A DNA stretch of 64,000 bases, from contig CM063111.1 of the NCBI GenBank assembly GCA_031841125.1, forward strand, positions 38,142,955-38,206,954, read 5' to 3'. The position numbers and the translations under genes were made by a program. This stretch comes from Acanthococcus lagerstroemiae (Eukaryota > Arthropoda > Insecta > Hemiptera > Eriococcidae). This document shows positions 31,075-40,832 of this stretch, piece after piece. The notes beneath the pieces were generated by a model that saw only the letters and a program-made list of their open reading frames with translations, did not search any database and was not told the DNA's origin. Position 1 is the first letter of the stretch, and each line of letters begins with the position of its first letter.

Positions 31075-32904
31075 TTATCCTCTTAAGCATTTTTTTAGCG
31101 CGTGAGTTATTTTCTTGTTTGCCCCCTCAGCGAAGCTTTGGGATTGGAAATGAAATGTGGTACTGAAGTGGTGTTTAATGCCTAGAGAGGTTGTAAAATT
31201 TTTAAACTCTTGTGACCTGAAAGCAGATCCATTGTCTGTTTCAATAATTCGTACAATTCCAGTTTGTAAAAAAAGTTTTTGGAGGCATTGAATAACACCG
31301 GCCGTGCTAGTGTCCTTACAGGGGAAGGTATGGAGAAAATGAGTAGTTTTGTCTACACATGTGAGTACAAATTTTTTGTTATGCTTGATAGGTAATGGGC
31401 CAAGATGGTCTAACTGTAAAGCGTGATACGGAGTAGTTGATTGAAGAGGTCTATTCGTAAGAAGTCCGAGTTTCTTTCCGATTTTTTTATGAATTGCACA
31501 TGATGAACAACTGTCAACAAAATTCTTCATATCCGAGATGTAAGATTTCCACCAAAATTTCTTTCCTTGAATTTTCCTAATTGTTTTAGATATTCCAAAA
31601 TGTCCTCCATGAATACTTGAATCGTGGCATTCTTCCAAAATTTCTTTTTGTAAGTGTTCTGGCACTACGTACACGGGTTGGTTAGTTCCTTTTTCATAGT
31701 CAATTTTATTATACATGAGTATGCCATCGTTTGAGATACTATAGAATCGTCGAAGGCGGTATAGGTTGTTAAATTTACGTTGGTTTTTCTGTGGAGTAGG
31801 TCGGCCTTCTAAAACATCGATTAAGAATTTTAGGCTTTCGTCTTTCAATTGTTCCTGTCTAAATTTATGAATATGCGTGTCGTTCTGAATATTGTTGACT
31901 TTTGTTTCTGTTGGTTTTTCTTGTTCTTCTTCTGGTAGTCTACTTAAAAAATCACTAATCGAATTACGTACTCCTGGAATCCATTCTAATCTAAAGCTAT
32001 GGGATTGTAATTTGGATAGAATTCGGTTTACCCGTGCTCCTAAGTCAGTTGTGTCAGGTTTTAACTTATAATAAGATACCAGAGATCTGCTGTCTGTTCT
32101 AATAATAGGTTCACTACCTCCTATGTATCCACGGAATGCAGTTAAGGCTTCTATTAGTGCGGTCAGTTCTAAATCGAGACTACAGTAGTGTCTTTTGCGT
32201 TTTCGTTGAGACAGTTTTTTGCTGAAGGAAGCTATGGGTCGAAGGTTTTTACCAGACGTGTCATCAGGATTCAGTGGTTGCATTAATACAGCTCCGCAAG
32301 CTATTCCTGATCCATCAATGTAGATATAAGATTGCTTTTTGGGGTCGAAAAGTTGTAACACTGGCATCGAAGTAATAGTTTTTTCAAGTTTTTCAAAAGC
32401 TTGGGTTTGTTCTTCATTGAGTTTGATTTTGTCAGCACTTTTCCTGTCACCTTTTAAAATGTCAGTTAAGGGTTTAGCTATGTGGGCAAAATTGTAGATC
32501 GCGGGACGAAGAAATTGAGCTGCCCCACAGAATCTTCGTAAGGATCGTATGTTCGTAGGCATAGGCATAGAGGTTACTGAGTCTATGTTCTTTTGAGAAA
32601 ATTTTACTGTGTCAGCCGTAATGTTGTGTCCTAGGTATTCTATATTGTCTGTCATGAGAATGCATTTGCTCGTTTTTACAGAGAGGTTATGGTCAGAGAA
32701 AGTTTGAAAAAGTTCGCGTAATCTGAAAAGTGCGCTTTCGAAGTTGTATGCTAGGCTTAATACATCATCCAGAAATAGAATGAGAGATTTATTTGCGAGT
32801 TGTCTTCGACATATTTTACTAAGCTGTGAATTGAAATAGGAGGGAGATGATTTTAGTCCTTGAGGTAATGTGTGGTGGGACGTATGGCGATGCACGCATG
32901 CCAA
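31075..32904 (-). CDS. pol: Gypsy pol: distal RT, RNase H and integrase core (609 codons)
   Basis: A single long minus-strand frame. LPQGLKSSPSYFN (13-25) and FLDD (44-47, in place of the usual YxDD) are RT; the RNase H starts at IDGSG (196-200) and includes the catalytic-type E and D steps (DLELTAL, RTDSRSL). The integrase zinc finger is H427/H432 region with C466 and C469, and the core triad is D499, D557 and E593 (D-57-D-35-E). The first ten or so residues belong to the inserted foreign sequence, not to RT. The frame ends by frameshift at 31075 shortly after the catalytic Glu. This is the Ty3/Gypsy domain order; the copy is defective but young enough to keep long frames. Confidence 0.9.
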   Translation of the reverse strand: MACVHRHTSHHTLPQGLKSSPSYFNSQLSKICRRQLANKSLILFLDDVLSLAYNFESALFRLRELFQTFSDHNLSVKTSKCILMTDNIEYLGHNITADTVKFSQKNIDSVTSMPMPTNIRSLRRFCGAAQFLRPAIYNFAHIAKPLTDILKGDRKSADKIKLNEEQTQAFEKLEKTITSMPVLQLFDPKKQSYIYIDGSGIACGAVLMQPLNPDDTSGKNLRPIASFSKKLSQRKRKRHYCSLDLELTALIEALTAFRGYIGGSEPIIRTDSRSLVSYYKLKPDTTDLGARVNRILSKLQSHSFRLEWIPGVRNSISDFLSRLPEEEQEKPTETKVNNIQNDTHIHKFRQEQLKDESLKFLIDVLEGRPTPQKNQRKFNNLYRLRRFYSISNDGILMYNKIDYEKGTNQPVYVVPEHLQKEILEECHDSSIHGGHFGISKTIRKIQGKKFWWKSYISDMKNFVDSCSSCAIHKKIGKKLGLLTNRPLQSTTPYHALQLDHLGPLPIKHNKKFVLTCVDKTTHFLHTFPCKDTSTAGVIQCLQKLFLQTGIVRIIETDNGSAFRSQEFKNFTTSLGIKHHFSTTFHFQSQSFAEGANKKITHALKKCLRG

Positions 32905-33336
32905 AGTGGCCCCTATGACACCGCACCCCCGGCCACAGGAACTACCCTTTCGAGCATCGCGTCAGTGACCGGAGGGACGCTGCGTTTTCTTGTACGTGTT
33001 GCGGCTTCGGTAACGTCGGTTCCATTTTTGGTTTCGTTGGACCAGGTTTCTTAGCTGGAGCCGGTGTTGCTGGCTTCTTCGCTTTAAAATCAGGATCAAA
33101 CGCTTCTGGTTTTCCGCGATACCTCGGTGCAATCTTTCGTATTTCTTCGCGAGTGTATGTTTTCTTATCTGCCATCTCCTGTTTTTACAGTGTGGTGATA
33201 ATTGGTTTGAGTTGATGGGGAGCACAGCGTTCAGCTACTCCTAACTCAGTGTAACTTGTTGGTCACTTAAAATCGTTTGAAATGCTCTTATATGTGTTGT
33301 AGCACTCAAACTGGGAGTTGAGTCGAAGTGTTTTAA
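32885..33336 (-). other. Foreign ~450-bp insert in the Gypsy RT, carrying a K/P-rich ORF
   Basis: RT reads normally up to EICTV (33340) and resumes at LPQGLKSSP (about 32870). In between is unrelated sequence with a complete-looking minus-strand start: leader, then ATG at 33175 opening MADKKTYTREEIRKIAPRY, then a Lys/Pro/Ala-rich region, running in frame past 32942. The segment near 32890-33010 is GC-rich. No inverted ends or TSD were found, and about a dozen RT codons seem lost, so this looks like a template-switch join rather than transposon insertion. Origin unknown; a captured mRNA or viral 5' end would fit. Confidence 0.5.
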
Positions 33337-35027
33337 CGAACGGTACAGATTTCCTGAGATTCGGGTGCAAGTGGACATTGAAAATAGCCAGAATGTAAAT
33401 CAAATTGACTCATGTATGAGTTCCCTTTTATAGTGGTTAGAATTTCAGAAATGAGCGGTGTATTTTCGTGAGAAGTGATAATATTCTCGTTTAGTTTTCG
33501 AAAATCTACTAAGACTCGGTATTCCGCTTTGCTGTTAGGTTTATTTACTGAACAAGGTTTTTGTTTAATGAACATAGGTGAAGAATATTCGCTAGATCCG
33601 AAGGCCATTATTCCAGCCTCGATTAATTTATCTACTTCGGCTTTGATTTTATCTTGCTCGATTACTGACAGCTTAAATGGGCGACAAGCCACAGGAGAAG
33701 AATTTGGTTTTAATCTAATTTTATAAGGTTCCATCTTTGCTTGCTTGAGTTTCTTTAAATCAGTGACGAAAATATTCTTGAATTCTTTGACGAGGGTTAC
33801 TACCTGTTTTCTCTGTTCAAAAGTTAGTCGATTGGAAATTTTAATTTCAGTCCCGGAAGAGTCATAAGCCCTAGTTTCTGTATCAGAAGGAATGTGATTA
33901 TCAGCAGTTAAATTTACACGCGTAATATTTTGTTCAATTGGCGTATGACGGGCTGGTGCCGTTATTTCGATCGTTCCTATATTTTGCTGAGGATGGATGT
34001 TACGTTTTTGTGAAGTACTATTAGTTAGAATAATTTGTAAAATGGTTTTGTCAGCAGATTTATTGGTGTCAATATTGACCGTAATACCTGTAGATTCGAA
34101 GTACTCATGTTTCTTTAATTGTATACGTAGGGTTTTGTCATTTCCTAGTTTATTACGTAATTGCATCGGTAATTCTAGGTTAACGGAATGTGCGGAATAA
34201 GGAAGAAAGGTCATGCCATGATTTAAGAATATACGGGATTTTTCAGAAATAGATAGTACTTTCTCGGCGTTTATTACTTTTTTTATCCAATTTTCGTCAA
34301 TGGGTATGGTTGTGTTGCAGGAAATTTGGAGTTCTTTCGCGTTAAAATTGAGACACAAGTCGTACTTAAACATAAAATTGAGGCCTAAAATACATTCGAC
34401 TGCTAAATCTCTGACAATTATCGTTTTGATAGTGAAAGTTTCTGGTCCAATATTGAAGTTAAAGTCAATTTCTCCATGAATGTCGATGTTTTGGTCGCTA
34501 GCGTTTTTCAGAATGACGTCAGTAGGTTGTGGAATGATGTTCAGAGGTAGTAAATCAGATCGGAGAATAGTAAAGTTAGATCCCGTGTCCAGAATTGCCA
34601 TGATTTTTGACCCAAAAGAAGAAATTTCTATTTCCAGATTAGACATTACTGCCGGGTTGACATGATACAGATTCATGAGAACGTTGCCTTTGTTGTTGGC
34701 TTTCGTATTAGAAGTTTTTGTGTCATGTTCAACTGCCTTCGTGTCGTCTGAAATTTTAACTTTCGGAAGCGGAGGTAAATTTGAAAAAGGCGAAGGAATC
34801 GGGGTTTTATCAGTTGCGATCGGTAATTCGGTCTTGGGTTTGTTTTCTGTTATTGTTATTTTATTTATCGATAAGTCTTTCGTATTGGATTCAGTGGATT
34901 TAGGTGGGTCGTCGATTTTCGTAGGGTTTGATTCGTAATTAATATTCGTAATTTTCGAGAGCCCACCCGGGTTTAGTTTTTTTGAAGGTAAAAACACTGT
35001 TCCGTTGAGTGGTTGTTTCTTTTGCAA
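33333..35027 (-). CDS. pol: Gypsy pol: protease and proximal RT (564 codons)
   Basis: The aspartic protease active site ILDTGSN is at residues 145-151, with the companion ILGLNF further on. RT begins near residue 440 (CRPFKL, IEAGIMAFGSSEYSSP) and continues through YRVLVDFRKLNE and FDLHSGYFQ, with the catalytic Asp of motif A in FDLHSGY. The frame ends at the foreign insert (33336). It overlaps the zinc-knuckle gag frame by 55 nt and lies -1 to it, with a slippery heptamer at 34976-34982. The ATG at 35027 is only where the frame opens; expression would be as a Gag-Pol fusion. Confidence 0.9.
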   Translation of the reverse strand: MQKKQPLNGTVFLPSKKLNPGGLSKITNINYESNPTKIDDPPKSTESNTKDLSINKITITENKPKTELPIATDKTPIPSPFSNLPPLPKVKISDDTKAVEHDTKTSNTKANNKGNVLMNLYHVNPAVMSNLEIEISSFGSKIMAILDTGSNFTILRSDLLPLNIIPQPTDVILKNASDQNIDIHGEIDFNFNIGPETFTIKTIIVRDLAVECILGLNFMFKYDLCLNFNAKELQISCNTTIPIDENWIKKVINAEKVLSISEKSRIFLNHGMTFLPYSAHSVNLELPMQLRNKLGNDKTLRIQLKKHEYFESTGITVNIDTNKSADKTILQIILTNSTSQKRNIHPQQNIGTIEITAPARHTPIEQNITRVNLTADNHIPSDTETRAYDSSGTEIKISNRLTFEQRKQVVTLVKEFKNIFVTDLKKLKQAKMEPYKIRLKPNSSPVACRPFKLSVIEQDKIKAEVDKLIEAGIMAFGSSEYSSPMFIKQKPCSVNKPNSKAEYRVLVDFRKLNENIITSHENTPLISEILTTIKGNSYMSQFDLHSGYFQCPLAPESQEICTVR

Positions 35028-35310
35028 TTGTTACAAAACAAAGGTTGCGTCGGGTTATTGTTAGGGGGATAAGTTATCATAGGTTGTTGATGTTGTTGCT
35101 GCAGTTGTTGTGTTGGGAAAGTCATGTTCTGTCCGAAAGGGTAAGGCGGGAATTGCGGTTGATTCATGAATTTCGGGTTGAAATTGTGGCCATAATGGTT
35201 GGGTGTGTAGTGATTTGGGTTGAAATTTTGGCCATAATGGTTGGGTGTGTAGGGGTTTCCCTGAAAATTATTTCCTCTATAGTTACCTCCACGATAATTT
35301 GGGGGCAGGT
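34973..35310 (-). CDS. gag: Gypsy Gag C-terminus with CCHC zinc knuckle
   Basis: The frame (open from 35557) has repeated Asn/Tyr/Pro-rich units (NHYTPNHYGHNFNP type), a Gln-rich stretch, and a C-x2-C-x4-H-x4-C knuckle (CNNCKRNNHSTEQC), ending QKN then TAA at 34973. Upstream of about 35310 its reading does not look like Gag; there the Gag sequence is in the frame of 36821-35283. A one-base indel in a C5/A run near 35300-35310 explains the switch. Confidence 0.75.
34976..34982 (-). promoter_or_regulatory. A-AAA-AAC slippery heptamer for -1 frameshifting between gag and pol
   Basis: On the minus strand the last codons of the knuckle frame are CAA AAA AAC TAA. The heptamer A AAA AAC is in the correct register. 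Slipping back one base gives AAA AAA CTA, which is exactly the pol reading. This is the classical -1 site of retroelements, one codon before the gag stop. Confidence 0.7.
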
Positions 35311-36821
35311 TTCCCTTGGTTTCTATAATTTCCACTGTTGTAATTCCGTCTATGGTTTTGATTCCTAAAGTTGCCACTGAGATTTTGGTTTTGATACTGA
35401 TTAGATCTGCTTTGAAAATTTCTATCTTCGTTATTGTAATTATAGTTGTTGTTACTGTTAAAGTTCCTGTTTCCGGGGTTGTTATTGGTCCAGTTTCCAT
35501 ACTGTTGATTGTTATTTCCATTATTCTGTCCATTGTTGCCTTGGTTTCTTTGTTCAACTTGATTTTGAATGGCGAGCACTGTATTTTTAGTTTCTTTCAG
35601 TTCATTTAGTATTTTGTCAGTTTCTGTCAGTTGTTTTGTCTCCTTTTCAGTTTTGTCGTCTGCTACCTTAGTTTCGTGTTGTTCTAGTGATGTTTCTGTT
35701 AATTTTTTCAGAAGTTCCTCTAATTTTGTTGAGAAATTCCGTTCTTTATCTATCTTTTCCAATTCAGTCATATAATCCAGTTTTTTCAGTTGTTTTTCTA
35801 ACGTTTCTAGCGAGGAAATTTCAGATAGTCCCATGTGTTTCCTGTCCTCCGGGTTCAAACTTTTCAAAACGTATCTTATTGTTTGTTCTTCCTTAATGTC
35901 GTTGTCGTAGCGTCTTGCCAGATCCACAATATCCATCATGAGGGCATAGTAAGTTTCCTTTGGTTTTTTTGTTCGGTTGTTTAGTTTTAGTTCTAATGTT
36001 TCCTTTATCTGTTCGTATTTGGTTAAAAATTTTTTTTTCAGTTCCTCATAAGTTTCTACGTTTCGTTGTGTTGTTAGTTCTATGTAGTAAGTCAGTGCCT
36101 CGTCTTTTAAATACGCCGCTAGTAAGATTTCCTTTTCTCCTTCCGGGAACCTATTTATTTTTATCGCCGTTTCGAATTTAGTAAAGAACATTGCTACATT
36201 TTCATTTTCAGATCCAGAGAAATTTCCGGGGTGCAGTTTTGGTAGCCGGGGGAGGTTTCCTGTATGGGCCATTGTAGCAGTCCGAGTGGTTTCTGGTGGA
36301 GCAAAGATTTGGTTTATTGGTTCGGTTCGGAAAGTTAGGCTGTTTCTTCTTTCGGCTAATCTATGGTGAACGTAGTTTTCTAATTTTTTTGGATCAAGGT
36401 GTACAAATTGTTCCCGTGTTAAGTGGGTGTTGGGCTGAAGGTTTAAATCTGGTTCCTCTAAAGCGTGAATATCATGAACGTCAACCAATGTTTTGGTTGC
36501 TGTAATTTTTTCTCCCAAAGTTTCTTCCGTCTTGCTGTCTTCTCTAGTGTTAAGCTCAATTTCGTTAGTTACAGTTTCGCGTTGAAGGAAGTTCCTTGTC
36601 CTTTCTTCCGCCCCTGGGGTGTTTTTAAAGTGCTTAAAGAGTCGCTTGCGGTGGTCGCTTCTATTCCCAGTTAATTTTTTCTCGTTGAACGCAAGTCCTC
36701 CCAATAATTGTTGAGTTGATAAGTGGTAGACCCAGTGGAATCCTTTTTGTTTTTCTGGAGATTCTTCTGAATTATTTTTGGATGGGGAAAACAAAGAGAG
36801 TAGCGATGTTGTTTTTTTCAT
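35283..36821 (-). CDS. gag: Gypsy gag (512 codons, C-terminus shifted)
   Basis: From ATG at 36821 the protein has a charged N-terminal region, then the retrotransposon Gag core (LPRLPKLHPGNFSG, FFTKFETAI, LAAYLKDEALTYYIEL, TYEELKKKFLTKY), a helical segment rich in Glu/Lys, and a long Asn/Gly-rich tail. It should continue into the zinc knuckle but runs out at 35283 in a different frame because of an indel near 35305. Capsid-forming structural protein of the element. It starts about 720 nt downstream of the primer-binding-site-like sequence. Confidence 0.85.
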   Translation of the reverse strand: MKKTTSLLSLFSPSKNNSEESPEKQKGFHWVYHLSTQQLLGGLAFNEKKLTGNRSDHRKRLFKHFKNTPGAEERTRNFLQRETVTNEIELNTREDSKTEETLGEKITATKTLVDVHDIHALEEPDLNLQPNTHLTREQFVHLDPKKLENYVHHRLAERRNSLTFRTEPINQIFAPPETTRTATMAHTGNLPRLPKLHPGNFSGSENENVAMFFTKFETAIKINRFPEGEKEILLAAYLKDEALTYYIELTTQRNVETYEELKKKFLTKYEQIKETLELKLNNRTKKPKETYYALMMDIVDLARRYDNDIKEEQTIRYVLKSLNPEDRKHMGLSEISSLETLEKQLKKLDYMTELEKIDKERNFSTKLEELLKKLTETSLEQHETKVADDKTEKETKQLTETDKILNELKETKNTVLAIQNQVEQRNQGNNGQNNGNNNQQYGNWTNNNPGNRNFNSNNNYNYNNEDRNFQSRSNQYQNQNLSGNFRNQNHRRNYNSGNYRNQGKPAPKLSWR

Positions 36822-37538
36822 AGGGCTGGTAGCGGACTAGGATTCGTTATTGGTGGAAACAGAAATGTGCATAGGTGAACTTTTTGCAAGGGTTCCGAGA
36901 AAACTTAGATTAGTGGAGAAAATTTTTTAAAATTTACTCGTTTTAAGACAATTCATTGCCAAAAATTTTGAAATAGGGGAGTCGTGAAAAAGACGCAAAA
37001 GAAGAGATGCAAAAAGAGAAAAGAAGAGAGAAAAATATCAGTAACTCTAACTTAAATAATTACTGATCGCGATTTATGACTAAAAATCACTACCTTGTCG
37101 TCCAATTATTCCGTGAAGAGCCTTGACGTTGGAAGAGCTTTGACGTTGGAAAAGCCTTGATTGTTGGAAGAGCCTTGAAGGTGGAAATGAATGCTGCGAT
37201 GCTGCGATGTTAGTTGGTCGGTTGGTTGAACGAGAGATGGTTTTGATTTCCTCTGGTTGATTTGCGTAATTTCATGAAGCAGATTTTGGTTATGTTGGTT
37301 GTTTTTCCAGGAACTGTGTTTTTTCCCCCGAAATATGCCGATGCTGGCGAGAACAAAATTCGGTGCCGTTCGCAGTGGTTCTCTTGATCGGTGGTGTTGA
37401 GAACTCACAATGTCAGCTACTGAGATGTCGAGCCGTGCAGCTTTTCTTATTTTTCATAAAGAAAACTCGTTCGGGCAGTTCCACCGAAATTCCAAACCAA
37501 AATTTTCAGTGCAGGCAGCGGATCTTACAATTTTTTTT

Positions 37539-37549
37539 TCGGGCGCCAA
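37539..37549 (-). other. Primer binding site-like sequence (TGGCGCCCGAA)
   Basis: On the minus strand, two bases after the U5-like repeat, TGGCGCCCGAA stands where a retroelement PBS is expected. It is complementary to the 3' end of a tRNA ending TTCGGGCGCCA, as in some tRNA-Lys. The match ends after 11 bases. Confidence 0.6.
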
Positions 37550-37551
37550 TT

Positions 37552-37609
37552 GTATCGCGCTAGAAATGACGGCACGATACTTAAAAGAAAAAAAACTCGA
37601 ACGATAAAT
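37552..37609 (-). repeat. 58-bp repeat, probable LTR U5 end (5' copy)
   Basis: The partner of 29025-29082 (one mismatch). It is adjacent to the PBS, so it marks the end of the 5' LTR. To the right of 37609 the two copies diverge at once, so the 5' LTR appears truncated. Confidence 0.6.
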
Positions 37610-37755
37610 ATCCATTTTAGCATTGACATATGAGTCATATCTTCAAATTGGGAATCAACTCTCTCGATTAACGCATCCATCAACGCAGTTCTCACGCGTT
37701 CGATCCACCATAACTTTACCATATGTAAATCAACTTCAAGAAAGCATGTAGGAAT

Positions 37756-37983
37756 CTAGTGCTCCTTAACTATATCGTTTCGGAATATTTTGGACATAAT
37801 GTAATTCCCATTGATGAATCGTTGCGTCCAACGCGATTCATCGTTATTGAACTCATCCTGACTTACAAGCATGGTCAGGTTGTCCGGCAGTCTCGCCGCA
37901 TTCATGGGAACTACGTATTTGCGCTTGCTTTGCATTGACGTGACTCCAATTCTCGCGAAACTAGCATTACCAGTGTTCAACAT
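37756..37983 (-). CDS. Unknown minus-strand ORF fragment, doubtful
   Basis: 75 codons (YVVPMNAARLPDNLTMLV...), right of the truncated Gypsy 5' LTR. No motif recognised. It could be a piece of the element into which the Gypsy inserted, for example an Env ectodomain, but nothing diagnostic is seen. Confidence 0.2.
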   Translation of the reverse strand: MLNTGNASFARIGVTSMQSKRKYVVPMNAARLPDNLTMLVSQDEFNNDESRWTQRFINGNYIMSKIFRNDIVKEH

Positions 37984-38305
37984 TGGTACGTTTCTGATTT
38001 ATTTTATACCAGTCATGTATCTAGGAAGGTCCGTCTCACATATGAGGAAAAGGGAACGTAGATCTGAAAAAGTTAAGCACACAGCTGAAAAACAGATGTA
38101 ACGGCTGCCCATAGGTCAACCTAAGCCCTGTTGAACAAACAATAAAGTACCTTTTGACGAAAAAAAAAGTACTCAAGCACTTAAATACCATGGTAAATTA
38201 CGAAATGAAATTTTATTCGAAAATCGAAATTCTTGAGTAAATTAGTAAGTACTATTACGGAAGCACATTACATGAGTAAATATAAGAATATCAAACAAAA
38301 AGCAA

Positions 38306-39764
38306 TTACATCGAAGTGTAACTTATATCAAACAAAAAACAGCCACGGAAATATGGCTTGGGTGCAGGCAATACACAAACTATATTCTTGAAACGAAATT
38401 TTCCAATATCCGGGATATCAGGGAAATGAAAAACATGACCAATCTTCAGTTTTGTAAATTTTGGACGCACGAACTCTCCAACAAAAAATTTTGCTTTATT
38501 CAATTTTTTGATTCGGCCAACAAATTTTTTTCCATTCTTCCCATACTTGACAACGACCCAATCACCGATGGCTACCTCCAATAGTGCTGTAGCAGATCCT
38601 GAAAAATTCAAATTAAAATGTAATATTCGAGTACTTATTTAGCAATCTATTTAAGAAATTAACTCACGTGGCTTTAAATTTGGCAACTTTTCTGCGTCTG
38701 TGCTTCAAAGTAGTCAGACTCTCTGCTAACGAGGCACTGCTTGTTTCCAACTTTTTAATTGAATGGCCAAGAAAAGTACAATGCCTTTTGATTATCGTCA
38801 ATTTAGAAATGAGTTTGGGATCCTGAACGAGTAATTTAGCTGATGTTACAGCTTCGGAGTCCTCATTAAGTGCATCAAGAACAGTTCTATTTCTGAGAAA
38901 TTTGTTGCACAATATTCACATGCTGACAACCAAGTCCCCCACCGGGTACATATAGGTTCAGGGGGCAAAGCTAAATTTGGGCATAAATTACAAAAAATCT
39001 GTATGCGACTGGGTGCTTTCCTGAACACACATTTCGTTTGAAATGAATTTGTTTGCCCTCGGATACTCACTCCTAATTGTTTCACACACTCGATGAAGGA
39101 AATGTGCCACACAAGTGACGTGAATCATTTTAGTAAAAAGAATCTGTAATGAACTTGCTGCCTTGATCATATAAGCTGCCGCGTCTGAAACCAACAAGAG
39201 AACTTTTTCATATAAAATGCCATTGGGCCACAATAAGTGTAAGGCATCATTGAATAATTTTGCTACAGTTTGATGATTCGTCTTTGTCAGTTGTTCTGTA
39301 TGTAGTAAATAAGCTGGACAGGGTTTCTCTGGAATCATATGTACAAAAGAAAATGAATGTTGACAGTAAAAAACCCTATCAGAAAATCATTATTTTCATG
39401 TTTCAGTTACACACCTTTGTTCGGCATCAGTGGTTTCATCCACTGAAACCCAGATAGGTCCTTCACCTATTTCTCGGCGAATGTCATCAAGCGTTTTTTC
39501 GTAGGATTCTTGCAAAGCACTGGTTCGCAGATTTGTTGCTGTTGGCACAGTTCGTCCAGTGTATAGTTCAAGAAAGTCTTTCAATGTTTTATTTGTCAGT
39601 TTGTTCAACAGAATATCAGCAGAAATGAATGCCTGTAAATTATCAAAATCATTTTCAATATGTACTGCAGAAAATTCTAAAGGAAGACCACATTTTAGAT
39701 TACTTACCTCACGTAAATCTTCATTAAAATTGCGGCCACGGGAACTGCTGCATTCAGTCAGCAA
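38306..39764 (-). pseudogene. hAT-like transposase gene, spliced and decayed
   Basis: Minus-strand exon-like pieces read in order: 39764-39396 (GEGPIWVSVDETTDAEQR, with a DE(T/S)TD step typical of hAT-like cores), 39338-38988 (LLHTEQLTKTNHQTVAKLFNDAL, VLLLVSDAAAYMIKA, MIHVTCVAHFLHRV), 39112-38846 (KAPSRIQIF, PPEPICTRWGTWL), 38912-38664, and 38611-38306 (IGDWVVVKYGKNGKKFVGRIKK). Short introns are plausible: a TTTTTCAG acceptor before 38600 joins AAAGCCAC/GTGAGT in frame, and an intron of under 100 bp lies between the first two pieces. One frameshift separates 39338 and 39112, so the copy is dead. I assign it to the hAT-like group by motif order; terminal repeats were not found. Confidence 0.6.
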
Positions 39765-39987
39765 TCGCTGATGCCCCCTTAATTGAAGATTCTTTTTATG
39801 CTTCTGTGTATCTATATGCTGTTTTATGGTGGCGAGTTAATTAGCGCGCTAGTAGCGAGTAAACTAGCATCGTGTAAAGCAAGCTCCTTAGACCAAACTC
39901 GAAAGTGACGAACTTGAATACACAGCCATATAAAGAGACGTTAAACATAATTACTGATAGGTCCTTTTTGCTGAACTTTCCAGTTCA

Positions 39988-40124
39988 GGAGACCTATTAT
40001 GAAACTTTTATCACGACACCACAAATCGTTACAGTGGTAACCTGATAGGATTTACTGTACAAGTTACCACTGTAACGATTTGTAGTATTGTGGTATCGTG
40101 ATGAAAGTTTCATACTAGGTCTCC
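39988..40124. mobile_element. 137-bp hairpin MITE
   Basis: The left arm runs from GGAGACCTATTATGAAACTT through CGTTACAGTGGTAAC; the right arm returns GTTACCACTGTAACG...GGTCTCC. The arms are about 54 bp with few mismatches and a short loop. Confidence 0.7.
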
Positions 40125-40186
40125 AGAGCCGCCCCTCTTCCAGCAGGTAGCTGCTTTTTTATTCTTCATGTTGTTCAGTACTTACT

Positions 40187-40763
40187 TTAGACGTTATCAA
40201 GTATAGTCATATTATGAATGACATTGCATGGAAATAATTTTTTTCCTTTCAGCCATGTGCTCAGATCTTTGCTGCGTGACTGCAGTCTGCAGCCGTGTTG
40301 TTGATAGAAATTTCCATGGAAATTTTGTTTATTAGGGTATGAGCAGGTCGAATTATTTTTTTCTGTCTTTTCATCATACTCGTACATGTCATTGTCATCT
40401 TCATTTTCATTACTACTATTACTAGATACTACTACTACTACTACTACTACTACTTCACTACTACTTTCCAGCAATTTGAAAATTGAACGTCGGATATTAT
40501 TTCGCCCCCCCCCCTCAATGGGCAATATTTTCAACAAACTCGTGGAAGTTTGTCCCTACTGAATTAATTTCACGAATTAATCCTAAGATAGATTTGTAAC
40601 TTATGGCTTTATTTTCATCTTCATGATAGCATAGTAATATAAATTGCAATATTAACTGAATTGATTGCTGATTAATAATGATATTTTCCGATTCTAGATT
40701 TTCATCCGGGATACCAGACAGCTTATTATTGACTTCGGAGGGTGATTTCTTGAATAGAACCAT
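40187..40763 (-). pseudogene. Unrecognised broken minus-strand frame with a C-run frameshift
   Basis: Frames 40763-40515 and 40537-40187 meet at a run of about ten C (near 40506), which looks like a slip-induced frameshift. The downstream frame has a Val run from a (TAC/GTA)n microsatellite (40427-40455) and an acidic stretch (NENEDDNDMYEYDE). Part of the sequence (GAAATTTCCATGG) recurs near 63645, so this may be a dispersed repeat. Confidence 0.25.
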
Positions 40764-40832
40764 GTTTCAGATTATCAAATATTTCAATATAATACCTTTT
40801 CTTAACAAAGTCATGAGATCCTGCTTGTTCCA

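Noticed and set aside
33090..33175. Reading YTREEIRKI in the RT insert as an eIF4E-binding motif and naming the gene
   Set aside because: The spacing is roughly that of Y-x4-L-hydrophobic, but a nine-residue resemblance is not enough to name a family.
34997..36674. Plus-strand ORFs opposite Gypsy gag
   Set aside because: Shadows of the long minus-strand gag frame; hydrophobic translations of antisense coding sequence.
37539..37549. Taking the lentivirus-like PBS word as evidence of a retrovirus of vertebrates
   Set aside because: The 11-base word only reflects the 3' end of a tRNA used as primer; the coding domains are Ty3/Gypsy.
40427..40537. Poly-Val segment as a real protein feature
   Set aside because: It is the translation of an (ACT)n/(TAC)n microsatellite, next to a frame change at a C run.
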